A stretch of DNA of 64,000 bases from Adiantum capillus-veneris. Taxonomy: Eukaryota > Streptophyta > Polypodiopsida > Polypodiales > Pteridaceae. How positions within the stretch are numbered: position 1 is the first letter of the stretch; each line of letters begins with the position of its first letter. The stretch is from NCBI GenBank assembly GCA_014529385.2, contig CM043958.1:87210525-87274524 (forward strand), read 5' to 3'. The notes beneath the pieces were generated by a model, which made no database searches, was not told where the DNA came from, and saw only the letters and a list, made by a program, of their open reading frames with translations. Both the position numbers and the translations under genes were made by a program. Shown one piece after another: positions 10,261 through 22,855 of the stretch.

Positions 10261-12575
10261 ATGGTTAATTGTGAGGTCTTGGGGATGGCGTGATATTGGA
10301 ATGCTACTAATAATTATGAACATAATAGAAAGTTGAAAATAGAGCAACATACATGATTACTCAAGAAAGAGTAAAAGACAATGGCACAGAAAGCTAGAGC
10401 TTAATTGTTATCATAAGAAAAACAGAAATGGCTCAACAAGTAATCGGTGTACACAAGGTGCAAAGCTTGTTGTCGACCAATGACTAGCTTAATTAAGCTC
10501 TAATGTTTTCAACCCCACACAATGAAGGGATCGTGTGCTTTTCTAATCACACATTAGTGTTTTAAGAGTGCACTACTCTCCAGGGGAGACCAGATTTGTT
10601 CCAGGCCTCTAGCTATGAGAGATGTGAGAGGAGCAAAAATAGAGAGAAAAATCCCTTGATTCAGGTAATCAACCACTAGTTGAAGAAGAAAGCAATTATT
10701 TGAGATAGATTAGAGAATAATAGAGTATATCTATAGAATAGAGAATAATTATCCTCGTTTCCCTTCCCCTTGTCTTCCTTTTCCCTACTTCAAGAACATC
10801 ATTAACTGCCTTCATCCCTCTCAAAATGAGAGCTTGTCAAGTATCGATCCCCATTTATAATAAAAAAATCCCCTCCAAAAAATAGTCCAAGCATAAAAGT
10901 TCATAAAAGAATTCCCTTAATAATGTATCTTAATTCTTAATCCCCTCTTTTTGGCCCATAACCCAAAAATAGTTCCAAAAAAGTGGGTCCTTTTCTCCAT
11001 TATTAGAAATAGATATCAACCCTTCGTTCTACATATAACAATCTCCCACTCAAGGTTGTCACGACACTGTGACAACCCACCAATTTCACTAGACTTTGAA
11101 CTTCTCTTGCATAAAGGGCCAGATCTTTGGGGTCACCTATGTAGGAATACACTCCAAGAACCATTGTGCCAACAATCAGCACAAACAACACTACCACCAA
11201 CAAGACCGGTAGAACCACCCGCTCACAACACAATAGTGCCAACCACCCATGTACACACAATTTGCAACGAAGGTGACCCCAACAACATAGCCTTAAGATC
11301 TCAAGGTGCCTCCCCATGTTTTGTGATGCTAATATTTTGTTTTACATAGCTCATTTCCTTTACACTTGAGAAGCTTTATGGGTTCAAAGGGGTGCCATGT
11401 CACACCGCCACAAGGCTCCCCCACTTAAATTCCAAAAACTCCACCAAAAGAACAAGAAGAGAACTCATCTACCATAAAGGCCTCATTTGAGGTCCATATG
11501 AAGTTGCAAAAGTTCCAACCGGATTTGAACTCATCAGGAACCTTTCCCATTCCAGCTTGATTGGTTCATCAATCACCACATTTACCAATCATTACATGAT
11601 TTTGGCACACATCTAGTTTTGTGAAGATTTCAAATTTCATAAGTGGAGTTAATTTGATTGTTTTGGACCTGATTGGAGCCTAAAAACATATGGCTTGATT
11701 CTATAGTCAATTCCTACCCATTTGGAATTTTTCTTAACATAAAGCAATTACAATCCATCATTTCTAGCCATATCTGGCACACAGATAAAGCATTGAACCG
11801 CATTAGCAATAAAAAAGGCATAAAAAATGAACTCGATCTTTGATTTAATTCTCACCATTTCCACAAAATAGCAAGACAACTGGTGACCTCCATTCTTACC
11901 TTTGATTTTGTGGCATGATTCTTGTTTTAAATTTGGTTGCCTTTAATTGATTTTTGGTTGGTAAAGCTGGGAAACACACACCTAATGCAAGGTGGCAAAG
12001 ACACTTGCCTTCAACATTCTCTCCCCAGTTTCTTAAAGTTCTAGGTCTACTAAACTCTTGGACCTTATTGGATTACTAGGTATTGTGCCTAATAAGTTGG
12101 TATAAAATTATTTTTCTTTGCAGGTGAAGGTGTGGTGGGTAAGCCCTAATAAGCTAGTTTGGAATATAAGTTGATCTAGATTCATTGAGCAGCACCAAAT
12201 TCTTGATTGAATGTTGGGGATTCTAGGTAGGGATTTTATTCACGTCTTTAAGTGAAGTGTGAAGTGGTAATAACTGATGTTGTTAACACTCCATGGAGTG
12301 TTAATAACATCAAATTCACATTGACCTACGGAAATTGGGAGTTCTTGTTGCCCGTAGTGATATTTGATTTGCCTTGCGGGCCCCCTTAGTAGCCTGCAAG
12401 GCTCAAAATTGCCTCCAAATTTTCAAAGAGGCCTAAGTTTGAAGGGGCCTATATAAACAATGGTTCATCCTTTCAGACACCCCTTTTGGCACACTCTCTA
12501 GAGCTAAAACTTGAGGTTTATCATTGAGCTTAAATTTTTTGTGTCTTTTTTTTCCTATAAAAGAACATCCATGTA
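10261..12575. other. unassigned intergenic DNA
   Basis: AT-rich sequence with only short, unconvincing ORFs (for example 10951-11349). No domain, splice structure, terminal repeat or RNA gene could be recognised. Confidence 0.5.
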
Positions 12576-12875
12576 TAGTTACCTCCCTTGGCTATCTATC
12601 AGCATGGAAGCATTTTTGGGTAAGAAGCATTCTAGTTGAGGGTTTAGATGGTGCAAGTGCTTGGGGATCTTTCTATTGTTGGAATGGAGCACTCTTCATC
12701 GTTACACCAACATACTTGTATTTTACGACTAGTTACCTCCGTTGGGTGTCTATCTGCCTGGAAACAGGTTTGGGTAGGAAGCATCCTCATGGAGGCTTTA
12801 AGTGGTACAAGTGCTTGGGACTCATTTCTATTGTTGGAATGGAGTGCTCATCATCATTACACCGATTTCATGCTA
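12576..12875. repeat. two tandem copies of a ~154-bp unit
   Basis: Both copies start TAGTTACCTCC (12576 and 12730) and share TTCTATTGTTGGAATGGAG near their ends. The overlapping ORFs at 12524-12971 are repeat by-products. Confidence 0.8.
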
Positions 12876-13202
12876 TTTTTCTTCTTCTTTTTTTGCCTAC
12901 ATGTCACTTTTATCGGTGTATTTTGTGTTCTATTTTTTAATTGCCAAAAGTGCATGACATCAACAAAGTAGATTTGCAAGGGAAGTTATGGAGAAAATAC
13001 CAAGTTTATTTTCCTATTGACTTGAGCCAAGGTGGTCAAATATTAGAGGAACATTGTCAAATATTTTTGTGGCTTTAAGAAGCGTGCTATCAAATATCAG
13101 ATTGCACGATAGACCATATCGATGGTCTTTTTTGGCAAAAGGTGTAAGCTCTAGTGAAGGAACGAGGGCCTTAGGCTTGGTGATTTCTTGATAATTAATA
13201 TG

Positions 13203-13204
<2 letters not shown>
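12876..13204. other. no recognisable feature
   Basis: Unique-looking AT-rich DNA between two repeats. Nothing could be supported on either strand. Confidence 0.5.
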
Positions 13205-13274
<70 letters not shown>

Positions 13275-13310
13275 TCTGTATATATGTATATATATATACA
13301 TACATATATA
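13205..13310. repeat. TA microsatellite
   Basis: A long TA run to about 13268, then TATATG/CATACA interruptions. The tyrosine/isoleucine-rich ORF across it is not a gene. Confidence 0.95.
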
Positions 13311-13311
13311 T

Positions 13312-13332
13312 GATAGCCATTTTTTGGCTATC
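13312..13332. repeat. small hairpin GATAGCCA/TGGCTATC
   Basis: A perfect 8-bp inverted repeat with a T-rich loop directly beside the TA tract. It may be the end of a small inverted-repeat element. Confidence 0.5.
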
Positions 13333-14880
13333 CAAAATTGCCATAGTGAGTTACCTCACCCTACCAAAATCACTCAAACATTGTGGCTATCCTCACACTT
13401 TCACTGTACATAGGCGTGTGTGTGTGTGTGTTAGAAGACTTCTACCATATCTCCTTATTACGACCCTCATCTAGCTAGTCATTGGGCTAATTGAGCCAAA
13501 AAAAAAAACCAAAAAATATATATTATGGCCATTTTTGTATAAATATTCCATTGTATATAGGGCCTAAATATAAGAATTTTTTATTATGATTATTTTGGTA
13601 TTTATTTAAGTATTTCTACCTTGATGTACGTTATTTACCTAAGTATGTTATACTCATATTACCATATTTTTTCTTATCAGTATGCATACTCTATATTATA
13701 TAAATAAATATTTTCATGTAAGTCTCTCCAAATCTTGGTGGTGTGAACCCACTCCAAGAAAAAATCACAAAAATATCTTTCACCTAATCATTCTCTTTTA
13801 CTAAATTACCATTTATCTACATGCATTTCTTTGTACTTCTTATAAATAGTCCTAAATCAATAAAAATAAATGAAGGTCCTTCATTTGATTCTCTATATTT
13901 TTTAATATAAATTTTTTCTATTTTTTATTTATATACAATTGACACTATTCTAGATTCCACGAATTATTTATATATGAATTTTTTTTTCATCATATCCATA
14001 TATCATATTTGTGAATAATTCTAATCCATGCATATTTTCAAACCCTCAAGAATCTATTAGGTCATGCTCTCATGCAAGGAGGGGCTCACTCTTGGAGGAT
14101 TATGCAAATTCAACAAAAAGGGGGGTCATTGAAGACTTTTGTAGGAAAAAAACATGCATTTTGGTGGGATTTTTGGCATCCACCTCCACTCAAAATTTGA
14201 GGAGATGATCAAAATAAAAAATTTAGGTCACAAGCTGAATAATCACCTCAAACTTTTCCATAATTTTTGGATCTTCCACCGGTGAGATATGATTTTTTTG
14301 GTGGACCTTAGTTTGTCCACTTTTTCTCACAAGTCACCCTAGTCTTCTCTCACCTTCCTTCACACTTCCCCCCACACACACACACACTCATTTCTCTCTA
14401 TCCCTCCCTCAAACTTACACCTTCCAAGGTTTCTCTCACCCTCTTCACCATTAACCTCCCCTCTCACCTCCATAGCTCTCATATGAACTATTACCTCTAA
14501 ATCATAATTCCTTTTACCTCTTCTATGTATACATAAAATTTACGATGTAAAACCATGCTTAATCTCTGCTAATTGGGGATTCTCATCAACTAACATCGGT
14601 ATTCTCATCATGGTGTTCAATCTTTGGGACGACGATGTAAGAAGAGAAGAAGAAGAAGACGATTGACAGTCATTTTTTAGAACCTACACAAGTAAGTTCA
14701 TATCACATGGATTACCTCACTTCATTCAACCATATTACTTTATCCATCCACCTCATTCTACCCATTGTAAATATATCAATAACTTTTTAGTGATTACTAA
14801 TACTAACCAGTAACATACTAACACAAAATAGCCATTGACCTAACCATAAAAGGCACCTCACCTCAACACATGTGCATAGT

Positions 14881-14885
<5 letters not shown>
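13333..14885. other. AT-rich unassigned DNA
   Basis: A few short microsatellites (GTGTGT near 13418, ACACAC near 14375) and no supported coding frame. Confidence 0.5.

Positions 14886-14960
<75 letters not shown>
14886..14960. repeat. CT/C microsatellite
   Basis: CT run, then a C homopolymer (about 14927-14940), then CT again. Confidence 0.95.
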
Positions 14961-14961
<1 letters not shown>

Positions 14962-15546
14962 ATACTTTCACCCTATCTACCATCAATAATGCTCTCTTTT
15001 GAGCCCACGTCCATGACTCGATCAGGTAGACAAAGAAGGCCCGCAATGTTTTGATATTCAAAAGAAATCATAATTTTGATTTGATTAGCATGTAAATAAG
15101 GTTATTAAAAATCTTAATAAGGGGTCTCCAACCTATAAATAGGCCCCTTTCCTTCTTGTAATAATATCCAAGCTCTCACATAACAACCCAATACTATAGG
15201 CGAGACTTAGGTGTAGCAACCACTTTGTGAGCTTCACACGTTGTGTGGGAGAAGCTTTGATGCTACACATTGCAAGGTGAGAGAGTGTGAGTGCCTTTTC
15301 TCAAACCACTATTTTACATTCTCTTTGTCTATCAACAATTGAGATTTAGTGCTTCAAAGACGTGCTTGGCTTTAGGATCTTCGTCCTTCCACTTGTGTAA
15401 AGCTCTTTGGCAAATGCAACGTGATTTGTGTCTTTTAAGTTCTATCATTTGAGGCTTTTTTGAGAAATTTCTTAGTGTGATCCATTGCCAAATTTGTGTC
15501 CATTGTAAGAGAATATTGTGGTGAGAGAGCTCCCACATCCTAAGAC

Positions 15547-15584
<38 letters not shown>

Positions 15585-15983
15585 GGCAATGTTTAGCATT
15601 TACTATTCATTTTGTTAGTTTTTGTACAAGATCTATGGTAGCGTTGTAACCAACCATCTCCATTTTCAAGTTACAAACGAGGTATTATGCAAGCTCCATT
15701 TCTCTCTCTCTTCCCTTGCTCTAGCTCTGTCTTGCTCCATTTGGTGTGTGTCTGGGTGTGAGATTTCTTGTGTGTGTTTTGTTTGCACCGCCTTTGGTCG
15801 TGACAAAATCTCTCTTGCGTCCTAGTTCACATCCCATAACTAGGTGGTGCCCCTTCACTTGTTTGGATGTGGGTTTTTTGTTGTTGTTTCTTGCTTGTGG
15901 TTGCCCCAACCCCAATTGAGCAGCACGGGATCTTTGAGGGGTGTTTAGAGGTCGCCTCTCTTGTTGCTCATCCCGGACCGACT

Positions 15984-15984
<1 letters not shown>
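14961..15984. other. unassigned DNA with a TG microsatellite (about 15547-15582)
   Basis: Apart from the TG run no element could be recognised. Short ORFs at 15332-15589 and 15622-15825 have no identifiable domain. Confidence 0.5.

Positions 15985-16021
<37 letters not shown>
15985..16021. repeat. TA microsatellite
   Basis: Uninterrupted TA dinucleotides after CGACTCAA. Confidence 0.95.
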
Positions 16022-16025
<4 letters not shown>

Positions 16026-16654
16026 TGCAATATTTTTTGCCATCAATGACAACACTACTTGGTCTAGGAAGGAGAATTTTTTTTGTAAGGACATTACATT
16101 CCTGTGTGATGAATTATTTATTTAAGTTTAATCCACCTAGGGTAGAGTGCCAATCTAATTTAATAGAGATTGTGTTTTTTTACTTCTCCTCATAAATTTG
16201 TTTAAAATTTAAGGTTTTGGTGAAGTTTTCAATTTTGTATTGAAGATTTTAAAGTAAGTCCTAGTATATGAGTCATCTTAGAGATTTCAAGGTTTATTAC
16301 CTTGCATGCTGAGAAGTTAGGCCTTGCAAGCAATGCAAATGCACTAGCAGTACTTTTGTTTGAGAGCTCCATCAACATGGAGGAAACAAAAGACTAACAT
16401 ATATTTGATGCTTCTAAGGTCTTAGAGTACACAGAGGAACATGTGTACTGTGGAAAGATGAGAGGAATTAGAATCCAACATGGAAAATGTAAAAATTGAT
16501 GTTTGAATGCAAGGAATTGAAGGGCAAGCTATTTTCATGTATGAAAATTTTGATTTCTTGCAATCTTTGTGATTGTATAGCACTCTAATGAGGACAAATT
16601 AACTTATTCAGGTGTAGATGGATTGGCATAGGCAAGTGATGCCAAATTTGATGA
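16022..16654. other. no recognisable feature
   Basis: AT-rich sequence without supported ORFs or repeat borders. Confidence 0.5.
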
Positions 16655-16860
16655 TGCAAAATCATACAATTAGGGAGAGAATGTATGAGAGTACACACAC
16701 ACAGATTTTGTCAAAACCAACCAATTTGGCGATGAATTAGATGATTATACAATGGGTTCAGACATGCACTTATATACTAAATTGGGGGTCCTTAAGTACC
16801 TCCTCAGTAAATTTCTAGATTCCATACAATGTCAAATAAGTAAAATAAATACGTAAAGAT
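16655..16860. repeat. dispersed repeat, copy 1 (possible LTR piece)
   Basis: Matches 32508-32705 over about 200 bp, sharing GGGAGAGAAT, AATGAATTAGATGA, TTTATACTAA-type text and AAATAAGTAAAATAAA. At the second copy a minus-strand TGGTATCAAAAC lies next to the repeat, which suggests an LTR beside a primer-binding site. Confidence 0.6.
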
Positions 16861-17967
16861 GAAGCATTCACTTGAGATGCATAAATGTTAATAGCCTCTC
16901 TATGTAGCTCATAATGGACATATGTAGGAAGACCAAGTCAATGAAGAAGCTATTGTGGGCACCCCAATACAGGCCTCAAACTGGATACGGATTTCAACTA
17001 CTAACTTATCACCTAAAAAGAATGCCATCTTGAGCACATATTGCTTATAGAAAGTTCAACTATAGAGCACACTACGTCCAAGAATCCCCATTTTTGAATT
17101 TTGAGCACATTACCTCCAAGAGTTTACAAGATGATGAGCTTTGGAACACACCTTGTCCACACTTTGGCCAACAGTAATGGATTGTGTGCCATACATCCTT
17201 AGTGTTTTGTATACATCATGTTGGTTCCTTGGAAGATGAAATATTCAACACATGGGTTCAATCATTGATAAACTGAACTCCAACACTTCGGTCCAAATCA
17301 AATACGAAGAGCTCCAATTGACCCTCTTTGTTGTTGATGTGCCTCTCTCTGAATGAAGAATGTTGCAACAACCTCCACTGAGATAGGAGTCTAGAACAAA
17401 GGCCACTATGCATGGTCGCCAACACATGTGCCATGAGATTTTTCCTGGGTGGAATTTTTTTCACCCTTTTCCTTTTTGTTAAGCTTGCCTTTTCCTTTTT
17501 ACTTTCTCAAAGATAAAACCTTTCCTTGGGAGACTGAGACCGCTTCCTCCTCCATGAGAAAGTAGCTGCGATGATCAAAATCTAGGATTTCTTTCATGGT
17601 TTTCAAGCATGGTGCCCTAGATACACCATCTTTTACTCCTCTCACAACCTGGAAGGTACCAAGGAGGTTAACTAAGTACTAGAAAATGCACTTTTCATAG
17701 CCAAGAGCTTCCTTGGCAAGTAGCGAGGAAGTTCACCAAAGCAAGTCACCACAAGGCCTCTCTTGTAGGCAACATCTAAAGATGCAGGCCCCCCTCCCCC
17801 CCATACGATAGCACATCTAGCATTTCAATACACTTTTATGAGTGGGTATATGAAACTACTAGTGGTACCATCTCAAAGTGCAGAAGAAGATCTACAAGTA
17901 GAACATGCCTCAATATGGGTGTCTCAAAATTATCTATAGATGGCTTCATAAGAACATGTCAAACCCC
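16861..17967. other. unassigned DNA, probably degraded retroelement interior
   Basis: Follows the dispersed repeat and ends at a CACTA terminus. No frame longer than 70 codons gives a recognisable protein. Confidence 0.4.
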
Positions 17968-18360
17968 CACTACAACACGCCGCGCAAAAATCGACGCGGA
18001 TATCGACAACTCAAAGCTTGTTTTAAAAGTAAAAAGCCCTGGAATAAGTGTTCAAATAACCATTGGCATCGTATCATCGGTATAGACACCGGCATAGTAA
18101 TTGTCGGAACACACAATGAAACACACGCCGGTATATGCACTCAAATTGATGCCAAAAATTAACTTTTCTATACCGACATCTATTTCAAGGTGCATTATAA
18201 CGTGTATATCGATACCTGTACCGACAACAAAACCTACAAAAAAAGAAGGGTAGAGTGGGCTGGAACTGATCTTGCATGTACTCCAACACCAGGAAACAAC
18301 CCTCTCTGCCCAAAGGAAGAGTGCACAAGCAACCGCACTCCACCTACAGTTTGACGCTAA
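17968..18360 (-). mobile_element. CACTA 3' end with last-exon remnant
   Basis: CACTACAACACG at 17968 is the terminus. Subterminal repeats follow (TCGACG, ATACCGACA, CGGTAT). Positions 18250-18360 on the minus strand encode a CRWSAVACALFLWAE-like stretch, matching the C-terminal exon of the left-arm element at about 26840-26900 (CRWSVVSCALFLWA). So this is the 3' end of a minus-strand CACTA element related to the 22-32 kb family. Confidence 0.75.
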
Positions 18361-18399
18361 AGAGTGAGTGAGTACAAATTAACAAAATTGTAAGCATAA

Positions 18400-19060
18400 C
18401 AAAACCACAAAATCAAAAATTTAAACATGACAAGTTTCCAAAAGCATAACCATAACGTCGACTCCCAAACCATAGGCACAACAACATGAAGAATCTCTAG
18501 CCATAATTAAAACATGACTTGAAAACCGCAATTATAACTATAACGTGATTTCCAAACCATATTTGCAAAACCATAAACATAAGCCACTTGCCATAACATA
18601 ACCATAACCTGCTTGTCATACCATAATCATAGCCTGATTTTCATACCATAACCATAACAACCATACCATCATTGCAAAACCATAACCATAACCTGATTGC
18701 CAAGCCATAACCATAACATGATTGTCAAATCGTATTTGAAAAACCATAAACATAATCTACTTGACATACCATAACCATAACCATAACCATAAGATCCATA
18801 CCATTATTGCAAAACCATAACCATAACCTGATTGCTAAACCATAACCATAACATGATTTCCATACCGTCATTGCAAAACCATAACCATAACTTGATTGCC
18901 AAACCATAACCATAACCTCTGTGCCATACCATGATTACCATACATTAATTGTAAAATCATAACCATAAGCTGATTGTCATACCATAATCATAATCCGAAA
19001 CGGAATGCAAAACCATAAACATAAGCAGGAAACTATACATGTATACAATGAATGAGCACA
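18400..19060 (-). repeat. degenerate CCATAACCATAACC array
   Basis: Dozens of CCATAACC units in higher-order blocks such as TTGCAAAACCATAACC and GATTGCCAAACC. On the minus strand it is the GGTTATGG array seen at 4.8-5.1 kb. Confidence 0.9.
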
Positions 19061-19315
19061 ATGTGAGCGAAACCATCCACAGCGATGTCGTCGACTTCTG
19101 CTTTATAGAGAGAACGCAACGTTTTTTCTTTTTGTGTTCACACCACTTTTGAAATAGTGGTCAACTTAAATTATTCAAGCAAGTGGGTATTCCCACCCTC
19201 GCAAGGATCTTTCATGCTACACCTTCTGTGGAATCTGTGCTTGGTGTTCAGTAATGTTGACGTGTGATTTTGAAGACGTTTGCCATAAACTCAAAGCAGT
19301 AAATTGACATAAAAT
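19061..19315 (+). other. possible 5' LTR/leader of the gag-only copia element
   Basis: Precedes a TGGTATTAGCC primer-site-like sequence (19315-19325). No convincing LTR start was found and it does not match the 3' LTR start at 20680, so the call is weak. Confidence 0.25.
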
Positions 19316-19419
19316 GGTATTAGCCATATTCTAAAGCATCAACACCCTTGCCTCAAAACTTTGAAAGTTGATTGAAATTGTGCTACAAGTTGAATTTGGC
19401 CAAACCCTTCACCTTCTAA

Positions 19420-20331
19420 AGACTCTAACTTGGCGTCAAAAGTCGAAAAAAAATTTAATGGATCTGGCTTCCACACTTGGCAATTTAAAGTAAAGGATAT
19501 TTGATGCGGAAAAATTTGTGGAGCGTCGTCAAGCCGCTATTAGCCCCGACGAATCAGGTACATCCACTATAGTTACCAGAGCATTATCTACTGAGCAACA
19601 ACGCAAGGACGAGCAAGCATTAGATATTATTCTGAGATCTCTTGAAGATGATTTTATTCATTATCTGGATGACATGCAATCTGCCAGGGCTGCCTAGATA
19701 CATTTAGAGAAGGTTTTTGGTGCTAAAGCTAAATATTCAATGATGAGTCTAAAGATAGAGTTGTATTCTCTTTCTATGCGTGCTGATGAAATATTACATT
19801 TTTAGTTAACCGACTAAAGAGTATTAAAACTCAACTTGTTTATGTCGAATCCCCAATACCAGAAGAAGATCTCATAGCCATTTTGTTAAAAAGTTTGCCT
19901 GACAAATTTCATCAGATTTTTATTGTTTTAAAGGAGAAAGATCCGCTGCTCTCCTTGGATGGTATCATCAATTCTTTGTAGGAAGAAGAATGAAGGGTAC
20001 CTAGTACCAATTCTCCTATTATTTCTAGTGCATATACAGTCTCCAATGAAGTATCCCCCATCAGCTCTTATGATACTTCCAGTGAGTATGCAGTCACTAA
20101 TTGTGCTACTACTTCAGCTTCTTCTCGACCATTTAGTGGTACTAGATCTTGTTCCATTTGTGGGAGCAACAATCATCAGACAAAAGATTGTTTCAAGAAG
20201 AATCCTTGTGTTCACTGCGGTAAAACAAATCATCCGCCAAATAGATGTTTTCAAAAGGGTAAACATCAAATTCATATGATTGAGGGAGATACCGAACCTC
20301 CATTATATTCTGTTGACAATGAAGCTTTTTA
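19420..20331 (+). pseudogene. copia gag with two CCHC zinc knuckles, frameshifted
   Basis: The frame opens with KFNGSGFHTWQFKVKD (gag N-terminal signature), shifts, and continues EKFVERRQAAISPDES and RSLEDDFIHYLDDMQSARAA (UBN2 core). It ends with two CX2CX4HX4C knuckles, CSICGSNNHQTKDC (about 20155) and CVHCGKTNHPPNRC (about 20209). Several stops and at least two frameshifts break it. Protease, integrase and RT never follow: 350 bp later there is already a polypurine tract and LTR. The element is therefore a pol-deleted, non-autonomous derivative. Confidence 0.85.
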
Positions 20332-20666
20332 GTTCAACTCTTTTTCAGTCAAAATAAATTGTACGAGCTATAGACACTGCCACACATGAGTGGTAAGACC
20401 TCCCAAATTATCAATTTTTGTTCTCAAGTCCTATTTTGTTACCGCTTCTCATGAGGTTACTACATACACCTTAAACCCAAGGTTTGGAAATGAACCAAAA
20501 ACTCCATCTATTGGTAGCTAATCTTTTGACCTACACCCTATCTGTTCAAGGGGGGGTTATTATCATAGCACCAGGTTATGGATACACAAAAAATCCTTGC
20601 TTGTGAGAGAACCTAAAACTCATGAAAAACTCGAGGTATCATGAGAGGGTCTATTTAGTTCGGGCT

Positions 20667-20848
20667 TGAGGGGGGGATTGTTAGGTTTCCAGTTAGGATT
20701 CCAAGCCCGTGGGGATACTTCTTACAGCATGCAGATAAGAGTCAGTCGAAGATTAGTTTGCATGATACAAGTTTTGGTTTTATATAAGGTATGTTTACAA
20801 AGGATTTTTAATGAATATAGAGTGTGATTTTGCCTACTGAGTATCGAG

Positions 20849-20850
<2 letters not shown>
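20667..20850 (+). repeat. polypurine tract and 3' LTR start of the gag-only copia element
   Basis: CTTGAGGGGGGGATTGT gives a purine tract followed by TGTTAGGTTTCC at 20680. A TATA-like TTTTATATAAGG lies near 20778. The right end is lost in or before the CT microsatellite. Confidence 0.6.

Positions 20851-20937
<87 letters not shown>
20851..20937. repeat. CT microsatellite
   Basis: About 40 CT dinucleotides after TCGAGTCTCTCTCC. Confidence 0.95.
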
Positions 20938-20939
<2 letters not shown>

Positions 20940-21380
20940 TCTTCTACTGCATGCCATGAGTCCTGCAGATCATCATCCGCCATAGCATGTGCCTCAACAA
21001 GGCATACTAGTCCTAGACGTACGGGCGGCCGTAGTAGGTCTAGAGGAACTAGCTGCCCAAAGGTTTTGTGAGTAAGTAACATGCTCTGTTGTGAACTGTG
21101 ATAAAAAGGAGCCCATTTTCTTGAGTGACATGTTGGCCAAAGTGACAGAAAAACTTAAATTATGAGATTATGTATCGTCTTCATCGGCCATAGCTACAGA
21201 TATACGAATAACACAAATATAATACGTTAGTTTACAAAAGAAAAGCTTAAGCAATGCAAATAACAAAAAAACAAAGCTGCAACACAACTCATTAAATTTA
21301 TCTAGTATTGTAGACTAATTAAAAGAGTTTTATAAAAGAGTTCCTAGAAAAAAGTAGTAGTCAATCTCTCATCTTCTATG
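20938..21380. other. no recognisable feature
   Basis: Sequence between the CT tract and the minus-strand CACTA remnant, with no supported coding frame. Confidence 0.4.
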
Positions 21381-21399
21381 AGAGCTGATGCACCAAAGA

Positions 21400-22037
21400 T
21401 GTCTATCTCAATCTGTAGTTTTGCATCTTTGTCATCAAACTCCACTTTTTTCTGCTCTCAGCATCAACTTGAGTATTTGAAGCTCATTTCTAGGTTCAGA
21501 AATCTGCTCACCACTGACCTCTAGCTCAAAATACAAACTTACATCATCCGCGTCGGCCGTGCACTTTTGTTCATGAAGCTCTTCAACCTCAACTTTCAAT
21601 CCTTCACACACTTGCTTGCTCCATGGAGCAAATTGAACAACATAGAGCCAACGCGGTTTAAACTACTTGTTCACAATGCTGTGGTAGTACAAATGTATCC
21701 CGCGCATCTATCCACACCTGCCTAGAGTTCACTTGAATCAATTCACTCTTATCTTTGTGCACAATTTGCATTAGGGCCATAACTTTGAGCCACTTGACAT
21801 CAAAGATAAAAATATCAAACTTCTTAAAGCTGCTAATCTTCAAGATGTCTTTGATAAATCCAAAATTCAAGTTGGATAGTCTCTATGTTCTCATCACTGG
21901 CACTACTCCTACTTTCTTGGATGAAGCTTTCCCTAATGTCACTGTGGAAGGTGACCCTTTGTTCGTCTATTCGTTGCACTCTAAAGTGTCTCCCATGCGA
22001 CCACAAAGGTCCATATTTGTGATACTACAGCCACAAA
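21400..22037 (-). pseudogene. CACTA DUF4216-type C-terminal fragment
   Basis: On the minus strand from 22037: WSHGRHFRVQRIDEQRVTF (compare CKGRHFRVERIDKKHF in the complete element), then after a 1-nt frameshift FDIFIFDVKWLKV and WIDARDTFVLPQHCEQVV (21658-21720), then a poorly kept acidic tail to about 21400. Its upstream end stops exactly at the CACTA terminus at 22038, so the composite element lies within or against this older CACTA copy. The sequence right of 32116 does not continue the gene. Confidence 0.8.
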
Positions 22038-22290
22038 CACTACAAGAGCCCGCTTGAATTTTGATGTCATATTATCGGCATCAATGGCGGGCGTCGGTAT
22101 ATGTGTAGGTAAATCTGGAGGGAGATTAACTTTTTTTTTAAATTTAGTTTTGAATTTCCAATGCTTGTACCAGTAGGTATTCCGGCGCCTCTACCGGCAA
22201 ATATTTCGACACCTGTACCAACGGATATTTCGACGTCTGTATCGACGCCTATATTACCGACGAACCTTGCAAAAAGCAAAGCCGTGGATC
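22038..22290 (+). mobile_element. left-arm CACTA terminus and subterminal repeats
   Basis: CACTACAAGAGCC, then repeated motifs built on CGGTAT, ACCGACG, ACCGGC and TTTCGACG. Confidence 0.8.
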
Positions 22291-22639
22291 TTTCCCTACA
22301 TATTTCTTTCATTCTCCACCTCTTCTCTTGTCCTCCTCCTCAATCCTCGCTTTCTGCAGATCTGTTGCCCAACGAGTTGTCGGAGGTGAGATTCTTGCTT
22401 GTGGACTACTGCCCAACATCAAGGTGAGATTCTTTTCAGTTTGTTTGTAGGTTCGTGTGTATGTGTATCTAACATAGTATGTGTATGTGTGTGCGCACGT
22501 TTTTGCAGGTTTGAAGACATTTTTAAGACCCTTTCTTGCTCAAATAGGCCGCATGTGAGTGCTCGAAAGTTTTATGCATTTTTATTTAATTTAAAATCAT
22601 ATTGTATATTGACAAAATAAAATTTCATTCGTTATGCTT

Positions 22640-22840
22640 TCAATGCTTAAATTTTTATGCAATTTTGTTTTGAAATATGCTTTGGGGTAAATTTTTTTTT
22701 GAATTATGCTATGGGAATTATTATTTTTTTAAATTATGATTTGAAGAAATTTTGTTTCAAAATTATGCTATGGAAAAATTTTGTTTTGAAATTATGCTTT
22801 GAAGAAATTTTGTTTGGAAATTACGCTACCATCTCATCAT
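22640..22840 (+). repeat. ~32-bp tandem repeat GAAATTATGCTTTGAAGAAA
   Basis: Six or so degenerate copies of AAATTATGCTATGGAAAAAT/TTTTGTTTTG in the CACTA leader. Confidence 0.7.
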
Positions 22841-22855
22841 CATCACGCGATTGAT

